64,000 nucleotides of DNA from Methylocystis parvus OBBP (GCF_027571405.1 NZ_CP092968.1:1240001-1304000); one strand, 5' to 3'; positions 7,818-17,406 are shown, counted from the first letter of the stretch. Numbers and translations are program-made. The notes: generated by a model from the letters alone, not told the origin.

Positions 7818-10073
7818 GTGAGCGACGCGACGCGCGCAGCGGAGCAAGATGAGCGCGGGGGCGCGGCCCTCGCCTTGCCGCTCGGGCCTCTTTCCCGAAA
7901 ATACGCCGTCGCGCTGCAAGCAGCCTATGCGCAGGAGGTCGAACTCGGACGCCCCTTCCTGTGGCGCGCCGTCGCCGCCGGAGCGGGCGTCGTCCTCTAT
8001 TTCGCGGCCGAGCGCGAGCCCTCGCTCATTCTGTGTTTCAGCGCGCTGGCGCTCGCCGCCCTGCTCGCTTTCGTCACGCGGCGCCACGCCCGGGCGCACG
8101 CAGTTTTTCTCGCCCTCGCCTTCACAGCGGCGGGCTTCGCGGCCGGCGCATGGCGATCGGCGCGCGTCGCCGCGCCCATCGCGACGCGCATCGGCGTGGG
8201 CGAACTCACCGGATTTGTGGAGGAGATCGACCTCCGCCCGGCAGGCGCGCGCTTCATCATGCGCGTCGCGAGCGCGGAAGGATTGCCGGACGACATTACG
8301 CCGGCGCGCGTGCGACTGACGACGCGCGGCGAGCCGGCTTTCGCGGCGGGCGATTTCATCGGCCTCAAAGCGCGCATCATGCCGCCGGCGCGCGCGGCGC
8401 TGCCCGGCGGCTACGATTTCGCCCGCGACGCTTTTTTCGCGCGGCTCGGCGGCGTCGGCAATTCGCTTGGCCGCATCGAAATCATGGCCCCGCCGGATCC
8501 CGCCTCTCTCGCGCTGCGCTTCTTCGCGGCCATCGACCGCATGCGCAACGCGCTCGCGTCACGCGTCTATAAAACGATCGGCGGCGATGCGGGGGCGATC
8601 GCCGCCGCCATGGTGACCGGCAAGCGCGATTACCTTTCCGAAGGCGCGAAGGACCTCATCCGCCGCGCCGGGATTTTCCACATCGTCACCATTTCCGGCA
8701 TGCAAATGACGCTGGTCGCCGGAATTTTTTTCGTCGGCCTGCGGCGTCTGCTGGCGATGTCGCAGACTCTGGCGCTCAATTATCCGATCAAGAAATGGGC
8801 GGCGGGGCTCGCGATGATCGGCGCCGTTCTCTATGACGTCGGCACGGGCTCGCGCGTCGGGACGGAACGCGCGCTTGTCATGACGCTCATCATGCTCGCG
8901 GCGGTCTTGTTCGATCGCCCTTCCCTTTCCATGCGCAACCTCGCGCTCGCAGCTTTCTTCGTCGTCGTCTTCGAACCCGAGGCGATATTGGGCGCGAGTT
9001 TCCAGCTCTCCTTCGCCGCCGTCGCCGCGCTCATCGCCGTCTATGAATGGCGCGGCGACTACCTTGCGCGGGCGCGCGCAAAACCGCCCATCCCCGGCAT
9101 GCGCGGGCGCTTCTCCGAATGGCGCGAGGCCTTGGCGGAAAGGCTATTGCACGGCCCCGGCGCCGCGCTCGTCGCGACCCTCTGCGCCACCGCCGCGACC
9201 GCCTCTTTCATGGCCAATGATTTTCATGAATTGAGCCCCTATGTTCTCATCGGCAATCCGCTGACGCTGGCGGTCATTGAATTCTTCGCCGTCCCCTGCG
9301 CGCTGATCGGCGCGGCGCTTTATCCCTTCGGTCTCGACGGCTTCGTCTGGCGCTATCTCGAAATGGGAATTCATCTCGTCACCTGGCTCGCCGGCTTGAT
9401 CGCCAGCGCGCCGGGCGCGAGCCTCAACGTGCCGGCCTTCGCGCCCTGGGCGATCGTCTTTCTGGCGCTCGCTGTGCTTTCGGTCGTGTTGTGGCGGAGC
9501 TGGACGCTTCGCGCGACGGCGATCCCCTTTGTCCTCGTCGGGCTCGCAGGCGCGACGAGCGGCGCCGGCTTCGATATCGCCGTGCCGGCGACGGGCGATG
9601 CGGCGGCCTTGCGACAACCGTCCGGCGAATTGACTTTGCTCGGGAAAAAGACGAGCGCTTTCGCGGCGGAACAATGGCTGCGGGCCGACGCGGATTCGCG
9701 CGACGCCGCCGACGCGAAAGGCGGCGCGTCCTGCGACGACGCCGGTTGCATCGCGCGCGCCGTCGATGGACGCGTCGTGGCGCTCGTCCTGGAAAAGAAC
9801 GCCTTTCTCGAAGATTGCGCCCGCGCCGCAATCGTCGTCACGCCGCTACGGGCGCCGGAAGGTTGCGCGGCGCCGATCGTCATCGACCGCGGCAAGCTCT
9901 CTGAAACGGGCGCCGTCTCCTTACGCCTCCTGAAGGAAGGCGTCGCCTGGCGGACCGCGCGCGGCGTGGAGGAAGACCGGCCTTGGTCGCCGCGCCATGC
10001 GCAAAACGTCAAGCATGCGAGCGTCGAGGATGAGGAGACGGAGAAAGCCGAACTTGCTGAGCCGCTGGAGTGA
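7818..10073 (+). CDS. comEC: ComEC/Rec2 family inner-membrane DNA channel protein
   Basis: A 751-residue polytopic membrane protein. Residues about 45-130 form the DUF4131-type membrane-anchored region. The Competence domain follows (about 250-520) with the signature GIFHIVTISGMQMTL, and further membrane helices run to about 560. In other bacteria ComEC carries single-stranded DNA across the inner membrane during natural transformation. The C-terminal 180 residues do not show the metallo-beta-lactamase HxHxDH motif; they form a short Cys-containing domain, as in many alphaproteobacterial members. The start is GTG 7818, with GGGG about 11 bases upstream. It is convergent with lexA. Confidence 0.9.
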   Translation: MSDATRAAEQDERGGAALALPLGPLSRKYAVALQAAYAQEVELGRPFLWRAVAAGAGVVLYFAAEREPSLILCFSALALAALLAFVTRRHARAHAVFLALAFTAAGFAAGAWRSARVAAPIATRIGVGELTGFVEEIDLRPAGARFIMRVASAEGLPDDITPARVRLTTRGEPAFAAGDFIGLKARIMPPARAALPGGYDFARDAFFARLGGVGNSLGRIEIMAPPDPASLALRFFAAIDRMRNALASRVYKTIGGDAGAIAAAMVTGKRDYLSEGAKDLIRRAGIFHIVTISGMQMTLVAGIFFVGLRRLLAMSQTLALNYPIKKWAAGLAMIGAVLYDVGTGSRVGTERALVMTLIMLAAVLFDRPSLSMRNLALAAFFVVVFEPEAILGASFQLSFAAVAALIAVYEWRGDYLARARAKPPIPGMRGRFSEWREALAERLLHGPGAALVATLCATAATASFMANDFHELSPYVLIGNPLTLAVIEFFAVPCALIGAALYPFGLDGFVWRYLEMGIHLVTWLAGLIASAPGASLNVPAFAPWAIVFLALAVLSVVLWRSWTLRATAIPFVLVGLAGATSGAGFDIAVPATGDAAALRQPSGELTLLGKKTSAFAAEQWLRADADSRDAADAKGGASCDDAGCIARAVDGRVVALVLEKNAFLEDCARAAIVVTPLRAPEGCAAPIVIDRGKLSETGAVSLRLLKEGVAWRTARGVEEDRPWSPRHAQNVKHASVEDEETEKAELAEPLE

Positions 10074-10173
10074 GACGGCGCACATCTCAATCGTCCGCGC
10101 GGATCCAGCGCCGCGCGCATTTATGGCGCTGCGAGTCGGCTATGAACATTCTCAACTTTGCGCCCCGCCCGAC

Positions 10174-10887
10174 TCAATATCTGCGCAGCAGGCTGACGAG
10201 CTTGCCCTGGATACGGACCTTGTCAGGACCGAAAATGCGCGTCTCATAGGCCGGGTTCGCCGCTTCGAGCGCGATGGACGCGCCGCGCTTGCGCAGGCGC
10301 TTCAGCGTCGCCTCTTCATCTTCGATCAAGGCCACGACAATATCGCCCGTATCGGCGTAATCCTGTTTCTTGATGACGACCGTGTCGCCGTCGAGAATGC
10401 CCGCCTCAATCATGGAGTCGCCGCGCACCTCGAGAGCGAAATGTTCTCCCGTCGACAGCATGTCCGGCGGAAGGCTGATCGTGTGGCTGCGCGACTGGAT
10501 GGCCGAGATCGGCGTGCCTGCGGCGATGCGGCCCATGACGGGAATCGCAACTTGCTGGCTCGACTCGTCCTCGCTGCGCTCGCTCAGCGGCCGCACGCGG
10601 CCGAGATTGCCCTGAATGACGGCGGGCGCAAACTTACCCGCCCGCGGTCCCGGCCCGCCGCGCGGCGTCGCGGATTCCGGCAGACGCAGCACTTCCAACG
10701 CCCGCGCCCGGTTCGGCAAGCGGCGGATGAAGCCGCGCTCCTCCAATGCGAGAATCAGACGGTGGATGCCCGATTTGGAGCGCAAATCCAGCGCGTCCTT
10801 CATCTCGTCGAAGGACGGCGGCACGCCCGATTCCTTGAGCCGCTCGTGGATGAAACGCAGCAGATCGCTCTGCTTTTTCGTCAGCAT
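10174..10887 (-). CDS. lexA: LexA repressor
   Basis: A 237-residue SOS repressor. Residues 1-65 are the winged helix-turn-helix ([20 protein letters not shown]). The S24 self-cleavage domain follows, with the cleavage site Ala123-Gly124 in RIAAGTPI, nucleophile Ser158 in GDSMIEAGI and Lys196 in EEATLKRL. When RecA filaments form, the protein cleaves itself and releases SOS genes. The linker between the domains is long, as is usual in Alphaproteobacteria. An exact GAAC-N7-GAAC box 56 bases upstream shows autoregulation. The gene is convergent with comEC. Confidence 0.97.
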   Translation of the reverse strand: MLTKKQSDLLRFIHERLKESGVPPSFDEMKDALDLRSKSGIHRLILALEERGFIRRLPNRARALEVLRLPESATPRGGPGPRAGKFAPAVIQGNLGRVRPLSERSEDESSQQVAIPVMGRIAAGTPISAIQSRSHTISLPPDMLSTGEHFALEVRGDSMIEAGILDGDTVVIKKQDYADTGDIVVALIEDEEATLKRLRKRGASIALEAANPAYETRIFGPDKVRIQGKLVSLLRRY

Positions 10888-10942
10888 AATCCGCCCCCGG
10901 CCACGCCGCTCGCTACAAACAAATCATGAACATCTTATAGAC

Positions 10943-10957
10943 GTTCGCTGTGCGTTC
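10943..10957 (-). promoter_or_regulatory. SOS box (LexA operator) of lexA
   Basis: On the minus strand the sequence reads GAAC-GCACAGC-GAAC, an exact match to the alphaproteobacterial LexA site GAAC-N7-GAAC. It lies 56 bases upstream of the lexA start, in the right place for autorepression. Confidence 0.88.
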
Positions 10958-11015
10958 CGCAAGCTTTATCGCGGGAGAGGTTAACAGAAGCTATATGGCC
11001 GCCTCGGCCGGCGCC

Positions 11016-11879
11016 TCAAGGATGCGGGCCCGGCATATGGGCGGGAGCGGCCGCGGGCCTCGCAGACGCCCGGTCCTGCGCAATGGCGGGAGCTGCGGCG
11101 GTCTTCTCGCGCCAGCCCACGCGCCAGTCGTTCAGCAAACTCCCTGTCCGCTCGGCCGCGCGCACAAGCTCATACAACGCCATGTCGGCTTCGATGAAGG
11201 GCTCCAACCGGCGCCGCTGCTCGCTCGTCAGTTCGAAACTGGACGTGCTGATATTATGCGGCTGGATCACATGACGGGTGCCCAGCGTGGCCCGGATATA
11301 TTCCTGAATCACGAAATTCTTCTCCACCGTCACGATCGCATGGCCGGCTGAGAGATATTGCAGGAGATCGTTGGAAGCCGAGGCTTCGTCGCGCAAGCGG
11401 ATATGCGCGCGTTGCACGTCCTTTTCCTGCAGCCGCTCCTTCATGTCCAGATAATCGTCGAAATTGCCGACCGGGTGCGTATGCTCGACATAGCTGTGCT
11501 CGACGATGTTCTTGAAGGCGGAGATCTCGCGCTGGACGGGATCGCGCAGGATCGTGAACATGAAGAATTTGCGCCCGCCCATAATGGTCATGATCTCGCG
11601 CGCGGGGAGATGAGCGGATAGATATTTCCAGCGAAACGCATGAAAGGAATCGTTCGGGTCCCGGATGCGGATAAAGTCCGCATCCGTTCCGAGACGGTAA
11701 CAGTGATCGTCTCCGAGAACGTTGCGAAAGAAATAGTCGACGGACATGCCGCCGGTGCGCGGGATATGGCAATGCACGATCGGCACGTCTTCGATGGCCG
11801 ACACCACCATTTGAAATCCGCTCATTGATCGACGGTCCTCCATCGTTGGGATTCGCCCGCCCCGCATGACGACGCTCAT
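11016..11879 (-). CDS. Sulfotransferase family protein
   Basis: A 287-residue cytoplasmic protein with the two PAPS-binding signatures of the Sulfotransfer_2 family. The 5'-phosphosulfate loop is HIPRTGGMSVDYFF (around residues 38-51), and the 3'-phosphate site is TILRDPVQREISAF (around 109-122). Such enzymes move sulfate from PAPS to a carbohydrate or other hydroxyl acceptor; the acceptor here is unknown. The C-terminal 35 residues are Ala/Pro-rich and probably disordered. The start is unsure: ATG 11825 (MSGFQ) has GGAGG 11 bases upstream, while ATG 11879 has no clear ribosome site. It is upstream of lexA on the same strand, but the spacer holds lexA's own operator. Confidence 0.8.
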   Translation of the reverse strand: MSVVMRGGRIPTMEDRRSMSGFQMVVSAIEDVPIVHCHIPRTGGMSVDYFFRNVLGDDHCYRLGTDADFIRIRDPNDSFHAFRWKYLSAHLPAREIMTIMGGRKFFMFTILRDPVQREISAFKNIVEHSYVEHTHPVGNFDDYLDMKERLQEKDVQRAHIRLRDEASASNDLLQYLSAGHAIVTVEKNFVIQEYIRATLGTRHVIQPHNISTSSFELTSEQRRRLEPFIEADMALYELVRAAERTGSLLNDWRVGWREKTAAAPAIAQDRASARPAAAPAHMPGPHP

Positions 11880-12062
11880 CGAGCCGCGTTTGCGGGAATC
11901 ACAAGGCGGCCGCCGCCTTCAACCTTGAGAATTTTGATCGCTCTCAGAGAGAGACGCGCCCGAGACTAACGATTTGTTATGATATTTCAATAGTTAAGCT
12001 GGATGAGAGCACTGCTTCCGCGCGAAGTGAAAATGTCGGGCGCACCGATCCCTTCGCGCGAT

Positions 12063-12097
12063 AAAAACGCCGCCGCTCTCTTTCGAAAGCGGCGGCG
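12063..12097 (-). terminator. Rho-independent terminator after the L,D-transpeptidase
   Basis: A 10-base perfect stem (CGCCGCCGCT/AGCGGCGGCG, loop of 10). On the minus strand it is followed by TTTTT and lies 27 bases past the stop at 12124. Confidence 0.85.
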
Positions 12098-12123
12098 CGG
12101 GAATTTCTGATTTCGCTTCGAGA

Positions 12124-13293
12124 CTATTTCTTCATCCCGAGCGCTTTCTTGATCGACGCGGTCGGGCTGTCGTCGGGAGCAAGCGCGGACATTTCGCGGC
12201 GTTCGTCCGGCGCGAGCGATTGCGCGACGCTCGTGGTCTCGGCCTCGCGCGTCTGGGCCGCGGCCTTGGCGGCGGCCATGGTCACGATGGGGGACTTGGC
12301 GGCGATTTGCGTGGCCTTGCCGGCCTTCACGGGCTTTTCTTCCAGCGCGATTTCCGTCGGCCCCGCCAGGGCCTCCGGGCGGCTCGCCTCGGCGACGCGC
12401 GCCAGGAAGCTCGGATGCATGCCGCCGTCCTGATAGACGACGCGGACCGGCCGCACGGTTTCGGCGAGCTGCGCGACCTTCTCGTCGTCCTTCGCCGATT
12501 TGGCTGAAACGCTCGCGATGAGGCTCGGATCGTGTTTCAGGGGCGGACAGGCGGAGAGCGGGTCCATATGGCCGGCGCCCTGCGCGTTGAAGACGTAGCG
12601 GCTGCCGCAATAGGCGACGGTCGGCTCTTCCTTCGTCACCTCGAAATGGTCGTTGCCTTCCTTCAGATTTTTCCAGAACCCGATATTCGCGTCCAGACGG
12701 TGCTTGGCGAGATTTTCCGCCGTCATGCGGAACGGATAGGACTGCATCTGGATCGAGCGCTGGCCGCCATTGAAGGCCGAGCGGGCGATGGCGTAGATTT
12801 CCGCGATCTGCGCATCCGTCATGGAGAAGCAGCCCGCCGAAGAGCACGCGCCATGCACCATGATCGTGCCGCCCGAATGGCCGAGCGCGCGGTCGAGCTG
12901 GTTCGGATAGCCGACATTGAAGGAGAGATAATAGGCGGAGTTGGGGTTCATCTGCGCCGGCGTGATCGAATAGAAGCCCTCCGGCACCTGACGGTCGCCC
13001 TCGCGCGTCTTGGGCCCGAGCTGACCCGACCAGCGGCACATGGGGAAGGTCTTGAGGTGGACATATTTGCCCTCCCCGTTCATCTTCCAGATCTCGAACT
13101 CGGCCTCTTTCTTATAGGCGCGGATCAGCATCGGCGATTCTTTGCTCGTGCCGATCTGCTCCATTTTCGCAAGCGTTTCCGGCGGAACGGGCGCGAGGGA
13201 GCGCTGAGAAAGCCCGCTGTCCTGGCAGGAAGCGAGAGACAGCCCGGCGAAGACGGCGACAGCCGCGGCAGGCTTCAAGACCCGATACAACAT
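12124..13293 (-). CDS. L,D-transpeptidase (YafK-like), lipoprotein
   Basis: A 389-residue protein from ATG 13293, chosen because AAAGGGGAG lies upstream and because it places a lipoprotein signal at the N-terminus: a hydrophobic run ending in LASC, with Cys23 as the lipidated residue. The YkuD-type catalytic region covers about residues 55-235. His147 in MVHGACSSAGCFSMT and the likely nucleophile Cys155 are present, and two Gly residues shape the loop. Family members cross-link meso-DAP residues of peptidoglycan or attach proteins to it, at the periplasmic face. The last 120 residues are Ala/Lys-rich and low in complexity. It is monocistronic, with its own terminator. Confidence 0.85.
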   Translation of the reverse strand: MLYRVLKPAAAVAVFAGLSLASCQDSGLSQRSLAPVPPETLAKMEQIGTSKESPMLIRAYKKEAEFEIWKMNGEGKYVHLKTFPMCRWSGQLGPKTREGDRQVPEGFYSITPAQMNPNSAYYLSFNVGYPNQLDRALGHSGGTIMVHGACSSAGCFSMTDAQIAEIYAIARSAFNGGQRSIQMQSYPFRMTAENLAKHRLDANIGFWKNLKEGNDHFEVTKEEPTVAYCGSRYVFNAQGAGHMDPLSACPPLKHDPSLIASVSAKSAKDDEKVAQLAETVRPVRVVYQDGGMHPSFLARVAEASRPEALAGPTEIALEEKPVKAGKATQIAAKSPIVTMAAAKAAAQTREAETTSVAQSLAPDERREMSALAPDDSPTASIKKALGMKK

Positions 13294-13495
13294 GCGCTCA
13301 GCTCCCCTTTGCGCCCCGGCGCCCGCGCACAATACGCAACTGTGGCAAAACTAACACAGTTCCGTAACCCAATCCTTACCGGGAGGAGAGCCGTCGCTCT
13401 CTTCCTCGTCGGGGACAGACAAAAGGGTGATTTGGACGAGAAAGTGTCCGTGGCGCCATGTGGACGCCGAAATTGAAAGGTGTGACTTTTTTATC

Positions 13496-14461
13496 TCACG
13501 CCTTCGCGTCGATCTTACGGCCCATGCCGAGAAACTTCTCCGCCCGGGCGGCGCGCAACTGCTCGCGGGAGAGATTCGTCAGTCGCGACAGCTCCGAGTT
13601 CACGGCGTCGCCCACCGCTGCGATGGCGGCCTCGGGATCGCGATGGGCGCCGCCGGCGGGCTCCGAGACGATCACGTCGATAATGCCGAATTTCAAAAGG
13701 TCCTGCGCCGTGATCTTCATGCTCGTCGCGGCGTCCTGGGCTTTCGCCGAGTCGCGCCACAGGATCGACGCCGAGGCTTCGGGGGAAGCCACCGTGTAGA
13801 CGGCGTGCTCCAGCATCAGCACCTTGTTCGCCGCGGCGATGGCGATGGCGCCGCCGGAGCCGCCTTCGCCCACCACCACCGCCACATTCGGGACCCCCAG
13901 CGCCAGAGACGCGTCGGTCGAGCGGGCGATGGCCTCCGCCTGTCCGCGCTCCTCCGCGTCGATGCCCGGAAAAGCGCCGGCCGTATCGACGAGCGAGATC
14001 ACAGGGAGCCCGAAGCGGTCGGCGAGCTCCATCAGGCGCACCGCCTTGCGATAGCCCTCGGGCCGCGCCATGCCGAAATTGTGATGCAGGCGGCTCGCCG
14101 TGTCGGAGCCCTTCTCCTGCCCGATAATGCAGACCGGCTCGCCCCGGAAGCGGCCGAAGCCGCCGACGATGGCCGAATCCTCGCCGAAGAGCCGGTCGCC
14201 CGCGAGCGGCGTGAACTCCGCGATGAGATGCTTCATATAATCGGAGAAATGCGGGCGCTGCGGATGGCGCGCGACCTGAATCTTCTGCCAGGGCGTGAGC
14301 GTGGCGTAGAGGTCGGCCAGCGCCTTCGCCGCCTTGGCCTCGAGCTTGGTCAGCTCCTCGGCGATCGAGACACCCTCGCCTTTCTCGGCCAGCGCGCGCA
14401 GCTCTTCCACCTTGGTTTCGAGTTCAGCGACGGGCTTTTCGAAGTCGAGATAAGAGCGCAT
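13496..14461 (-). CDS. accA: Acetyl-CoA carboxylase carboxyltransferase subunit alpha
   Basis: A 321-residue protein of the normal AccA length. It pairs with AccD to move the carboxyl group from carboxybiotin to acetyl-CoA, giving malonyl-CoA for fatty-acid synthesis. The N-terminal helix (MRSYLDFEKPVAELETK) is family-typical. The crotonase-like core includes LVDTAGAFPGIDAEERGQAE and VVVGEGGSGGAIAI, which form the CoA-binding and oxyanion regions. The start is ATG 14461. It is divergent from the hydrolase gene at 14630, so a shared promoter region of 168 bases is likely. Confidence 0.96.
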   Translation of the reverse strand: MRSYLDFEKPVAELETKVEELRALAEKGEGVSIAEELTKLEAKAAKALADLYATLTPWQKIQVARHPQRPHFSDYMKHLIAEFTPLAGDRLFGEDSAIVGGFGRFRGEPVCIIGQEKGSDTASRLHHNFGMARPEGYRKAVRLMELADRFGLPVISLVDTAGAFPGIDAEERGQAEAIARSTDASLALGVPNVAVVVGEGGSGGAIAIAAANKVLMLEHAVYTVASPEASASILWRDSAKAQDAATSMKITAQDLLKFGIIDVIVSEPAGGAHRDPEAAIAAVGDAVNSELSRLTNLSREQLRAARAEKFLGMGRKIDAKA

Positions 14462-14629
14462 GAGCGGGCGTGGTTCCTGGGCGAATTCAGTGGGCGCCCG
14501 GCAGCCTTCTCGGGCGCGCGGAAACTCGCTTCAACCGGAGCGGAAGTCAAGGAAGCCAAGCGTCGCGCCGGCGCTATTTTGAACAGCCGCGCCAAGAGTG
14601 TAGAACCCCGTGAAAAAGGAGCGTTTTGC

Positions 14630-15502
14630 TTGAGCTCGACCCTCCCGCCCGAGAGCCGTTACGTCGCCGCGCGCGACGGCCTGCGCCTCTTTTACGCCGA
14701 TTATCCCTGCCCCGGCTCGACCCGGCTGCCGCTCGTCTGCCTGCCCGGACTCGCCCGCACGTCGGACGATTTCGTCCTCGTCGCGCAGGCCGCGCAGCGC
14801 TCGGGGCGCCGCGTGCTGGCCCTCGACTATCGCGGCCGCGGACGTTCCGAATGGGACAGGGACTGGCGCCATTACGATCCCGATATCGAGGAAGACGATA
14901 TTTTCTCGGTCCTCACGGACGCCGGCGTCGCGGCGGCCGTCTTCTTCGGCACGTCGCGCGGCGGGCTCCATACGATGCGAATCGCGCGCGCCCGGCCCGG
15001 CGCGATCCGCGCGGCCGTGCTCAACGACATCGGCCCCGTGATCGAAAAGAGCGGCCTGCTGCGCATCAAGGGCTATGTCGGCAAAATGCCGCCGCTGCAG
15101 AAGATGAAAGACGCCGCGGCGCTGATGCGCTTCGCCATGAGCGCGTCCTTTCCGGCCGTGACGCCGGAGCAATGGGAGGCCTTCGCCCGCCAGACTTTCG
15201 AGGAGAAGGACGGCAAGGTTCAGCTTCGCTACGATCCCCAACTCAATCACACGCTGGACGAGATCACGCCCGAAGCGGAGGTTGCCGATTTCTGGGAACC
15301 CTACGCCGAACTCTCCAGGGTTCCGATCCTCGCTTTGCGCGGCGAGACGTCGGACATCCTTTCCGTCGAGATATTCGACGAGATGGCGCGCCGCGCGCCG
15401 CAACTCCAAAGATACACGGTCCCCGGCCAGGGCCATGCGCCGTTGCTTCTGGATCAGCCGACGATCGATCGGGTAATGATCTTCCTGAACGCGCAGCCCT
15501 GA
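14630..15502 (+). CDS. Alpha/beta hydrolase
   Basis: A 290-residue alpha/beta-hydrolase. The plus frame is open far upstream, antisense to accA, so the start is set by the ribosome site: TTG 14630 has AAGGAG 9 bases before it. The fold markers are LPGLARTSDDF (oxyanion region), the nucleophile elbow FFGTSRGGLH with Ser in GTSRG, and a C-terminal catalytic His in VPGQGHAPLL. An Asp near GETSDILS completes the triad. The substrate is not predictable. The elbow GTSRGG is like that of small-molecule esterases and 3-oxoadipate enol-lactonase relatives. Confidence 0.85.
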   Translation: MSSTLPPESRYVAARDGLRLFYADYPCPGSTRLPLVCLPGLARTSDDFVLVAQAAQRSGRRVLALDYRGRGRSEWDRDWRHYDPDIEEDDIFSVLTDAGVAAAVFFGTSRGGLHTMRIARARPGAIRAAVLNDIGPVIEKSGLLRIKGYVGKMPPLQKMKDAAALMRFAMSASFPAVTPEQWEAFARQTFEEKDGKVQLRYDPQLNHTLDEITPEAEVADFWEPYAELSRVPILALRGETSDILSVEIFDEMARRAPQLQRYTVPGQGHAPLLLDQPTIDRVMIFLNAQP

Positions 15503-15672
15503 CGGGAGGCGAATGTCGTTCCGGCGAGCGCTCCGAGTTTCGCGGCGCGACGCGAGGCGTCGGAAACGACATGCGTCTTTTCGTCTCACAAGTCTCTTGC
15601 CTCGCGCCGCGTTTGGGCGCTAAGCTCCAGTGTTGTCATCATTTTTGAAAACTGTTCATTGGAGCGACATCC

Positions 15673-17187
15673 ATGATTTATTCTATAAAAAGCAAGCGCG
15701 CTTTCGCCGTCCGCGCCCTGTCGCTCGCAGCGCTGCTCGCGACGGCTTCCGCTTTTGCGGTCGAGGCGCAGGCGCGCCATCTTCGACATGCGCCCGCCCG
15801 TCACGCCAGAACCGCCGCCACCGACTCTCCCGCGCCCGCTCCGGCCGCTCCCGCGACCGCCGCGCCGTCGCAGGCGCCTCTCTCCGCCAATGACGTTTCC
15901 TGGCTTTTCCCGCCGCCGAGAAACGCCGCCGATCTCGATAAGACGATCGCGATCGCCGATCTCACCGCGCCTGATCCCAAGGACGCGACGAAGCGCGAAG
16001 CCATCTGGCCCGCCGCCGTCTTCGCGCAGTTCATCGCCAATGCGGAAAGCCCCGCGACGGGGATCGGGAACGACCACCGCATCAGCCTTCCGGCCGGCGC
16101 GCACGACGTCAAGTCCTGGCGCATTGCGGGACTGCGCATCGATCCCGGCGCGCCCGGCCTGACGAGCGACATCATCGCCCAGTTCGGCCAGTCGCCGCAA
16201 TTGCGCTTCATTCTCCAGCCCGTGACGCGCAAGGCGGATGGCGGCGTCGAAGTTCACGATGTGGCGGCGCATGTGATCTACACTTTCTCGGCCGGGAAAG
16301 ACGCGCCCGCTGAAACGGGCTGCTCGGCTCGTGAGAAACCGGACATGGAGGCGTTCCGGAAGCTTGCACGCGACTTCGCCGGCTTGCGCGACGATCTGGC
16401 GGCGGGGAAATTCGGCGGCGCCGCGATCACGACGGCCGGCAAGCCGCTCGGCGTTCATCCCGGGCTCGCCGACAATCGAACCGCGAAGCCCTTGAAGGAT
16501 GCGCTCGCCGCCGTGCTGGAGCGCCATCTCTCCGGCGGCAAGCTCAACGCAATGGCGGTGATGGGTCTCCCCTCGCCCGCGCCGGAACCCTGGATCTTCA
16601 TGGCCATGGCGCCGGTGCCGCCGGGCGTCGTGCCTTCCCTGCCGAATGGCGGATTCATTCCGGTGCGCGGCCCCACCCTCGACGGCAAGCAAACCGCGCA
16701 GGGCCTTTCCTTCGTGGACGACACGCATGTCATGCCGACGCCGGCGCCCAACAATCTCAACCCCATCACCTGCAAACACGCCGCTTTGCTCGCCGGAGAG
16801 GCCGCCCTACCGGTTGCGCAGCGCAAGGGTCTCGCGACCGCGCCGCTTTTCCAAATGGGCGACGCTCCCGTTTCCGACCCGAAGAAAGTCGCGACCATCC
16901 AGGAGACCGTGGACCTCGTCGCCGACGCCGATCGCAGTCATTTCTTCAACACCGACTGCGTGAGTTGCCACACCGATACGCGGCGCGCGATGGATTTGTT
17001 GAAAAAGACGTCCGTCCCCGGCGTCGATTCCGCCGCCCTTCCGAAGGAAAAATGGAATGTGCGGAACTTCGGCTGGTTCCCGTCCTTCTTCCGGCGGACG
17101 CTGGAGCCGACCGCGACGCGCCGCACAGCGTCCGAGACAGAGGCCGTGGTGAAATTCATCAACGCCAACGGGCTGGCGAATCCCTGA
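15673..17187 (+). CDS. Exported protein with one CxxCH heme-binding motif
   Basis: A 504-residue protein. ATG 15673 has TTGGAG 8 bases upstream. A Sec signal (about residues 1-34, cleavage after VEAQA) is followed by an Ala/Pro linker and a large periplasmic domain. Near the C-terminus is DCVSCHTDTR, a single CxxCH that would bind covalent heme c, followed by NVRNFGWFPSFF and a conserved-looking TASETEAVVKFIN helix. Another Cys pair sits in ITCKHAALLAG and ETGCSAREK. The family is not recognised; it could be a monoheme electron-transfer or peroxidase-like protein. It is monocistronic by spacing. Confidence 0.7.
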   Translation: MIYSIKSKRAFAVRALSLAALLATASAFAVEAQARHLRHAPARHARTAATDSPAPAPAAPATAAPSQAPLSANDVSWLFPPPRNAADLDKTIAIADLTAPDPKDATKREAIWPAAVFAQFIANAESPATGIGNDHRISLPAGAHDVKSWRIAGLRIDPGAPGLTSDIIAQFGQSPQLRFILQPVTRKADGGVEVHDVAAHVIYTFSAGKDAPAETGCSAREKPDMEAFRKLARDFAGLRDDLAAGKFGGAAITTAGKPLGVHPGLADNRTAKPLKDALAAVLERHLSGGKLNAMAVMGLPSPAPEPWIFMAMAPVPPGVVPSLPNGGFIPVRGPTLDGKQTAQGLSFVDDTHVMPTPAPNNLNPITCKHAALLAGEAALPVAQRKGLATAPLFQMGDAPVSDPKKVATIQETVDLVADADRSHFFNTDCVSCHTDTRRAMDLLKKTSVPGVDSAALPKEKWNVRNFGWFPSFFRRTLEPTATRRTASETEAVVKFINANGLANP

Positions 17188-17253
17188 CGGAACCCGTCGC
17201 GCGTAACGCGCGTCGCCGCTTCGGGGGCGGCGTGCGACGTTGCGGGATCGCCG

Positions 17254-17397
17254 TCAGTCCTTTCCAAAGATCAGCGAAGCGAAGATCGCTGCGAAAAACA
17301 GTATGTCGACTACGATCGCAGCGGAGGAGACCGTCGACAGCGACTCGCTTATCGCATCGACGGCATGCGCGAGTTTCGCGAGCGTCGCGAGGATCAT
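17254..17397 (-). CDS. 47-residue membrane protein downstream of the glycosyltransferase
   Basis: A short frame from ATG 17397 to the TGA at 17254. It begins only 9 bases after the stop of the glycosyltransferase gene at 17407, on the same strand, with GAGGG about 8 bases upstream of its ATG. The product has an amphipathic N-terminal half (MILATLAKLAHAVDAISE) and one strong membrane helix (AAIVVDILFFAAIFASLIFG) ending in KD. The tight coupling suggests co-translation with the transferase, perhaps as a membrane anchor or partner; that role is inference. Confidence 0.5.
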   Translation of the reverse strand: MILATLAKLAHAVDAISESLSTVSSAAIVVDILFFAAIFASLIFGKD

Positions 17398-17406
17398 GGC
17401 CGGCCC

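Noticed and set aside
10981..10995. TTAA-N7 half site near lexA as a CtrA box
   Set aside because: The second half is TATA rather than TTAA, so the match is no better than chance.
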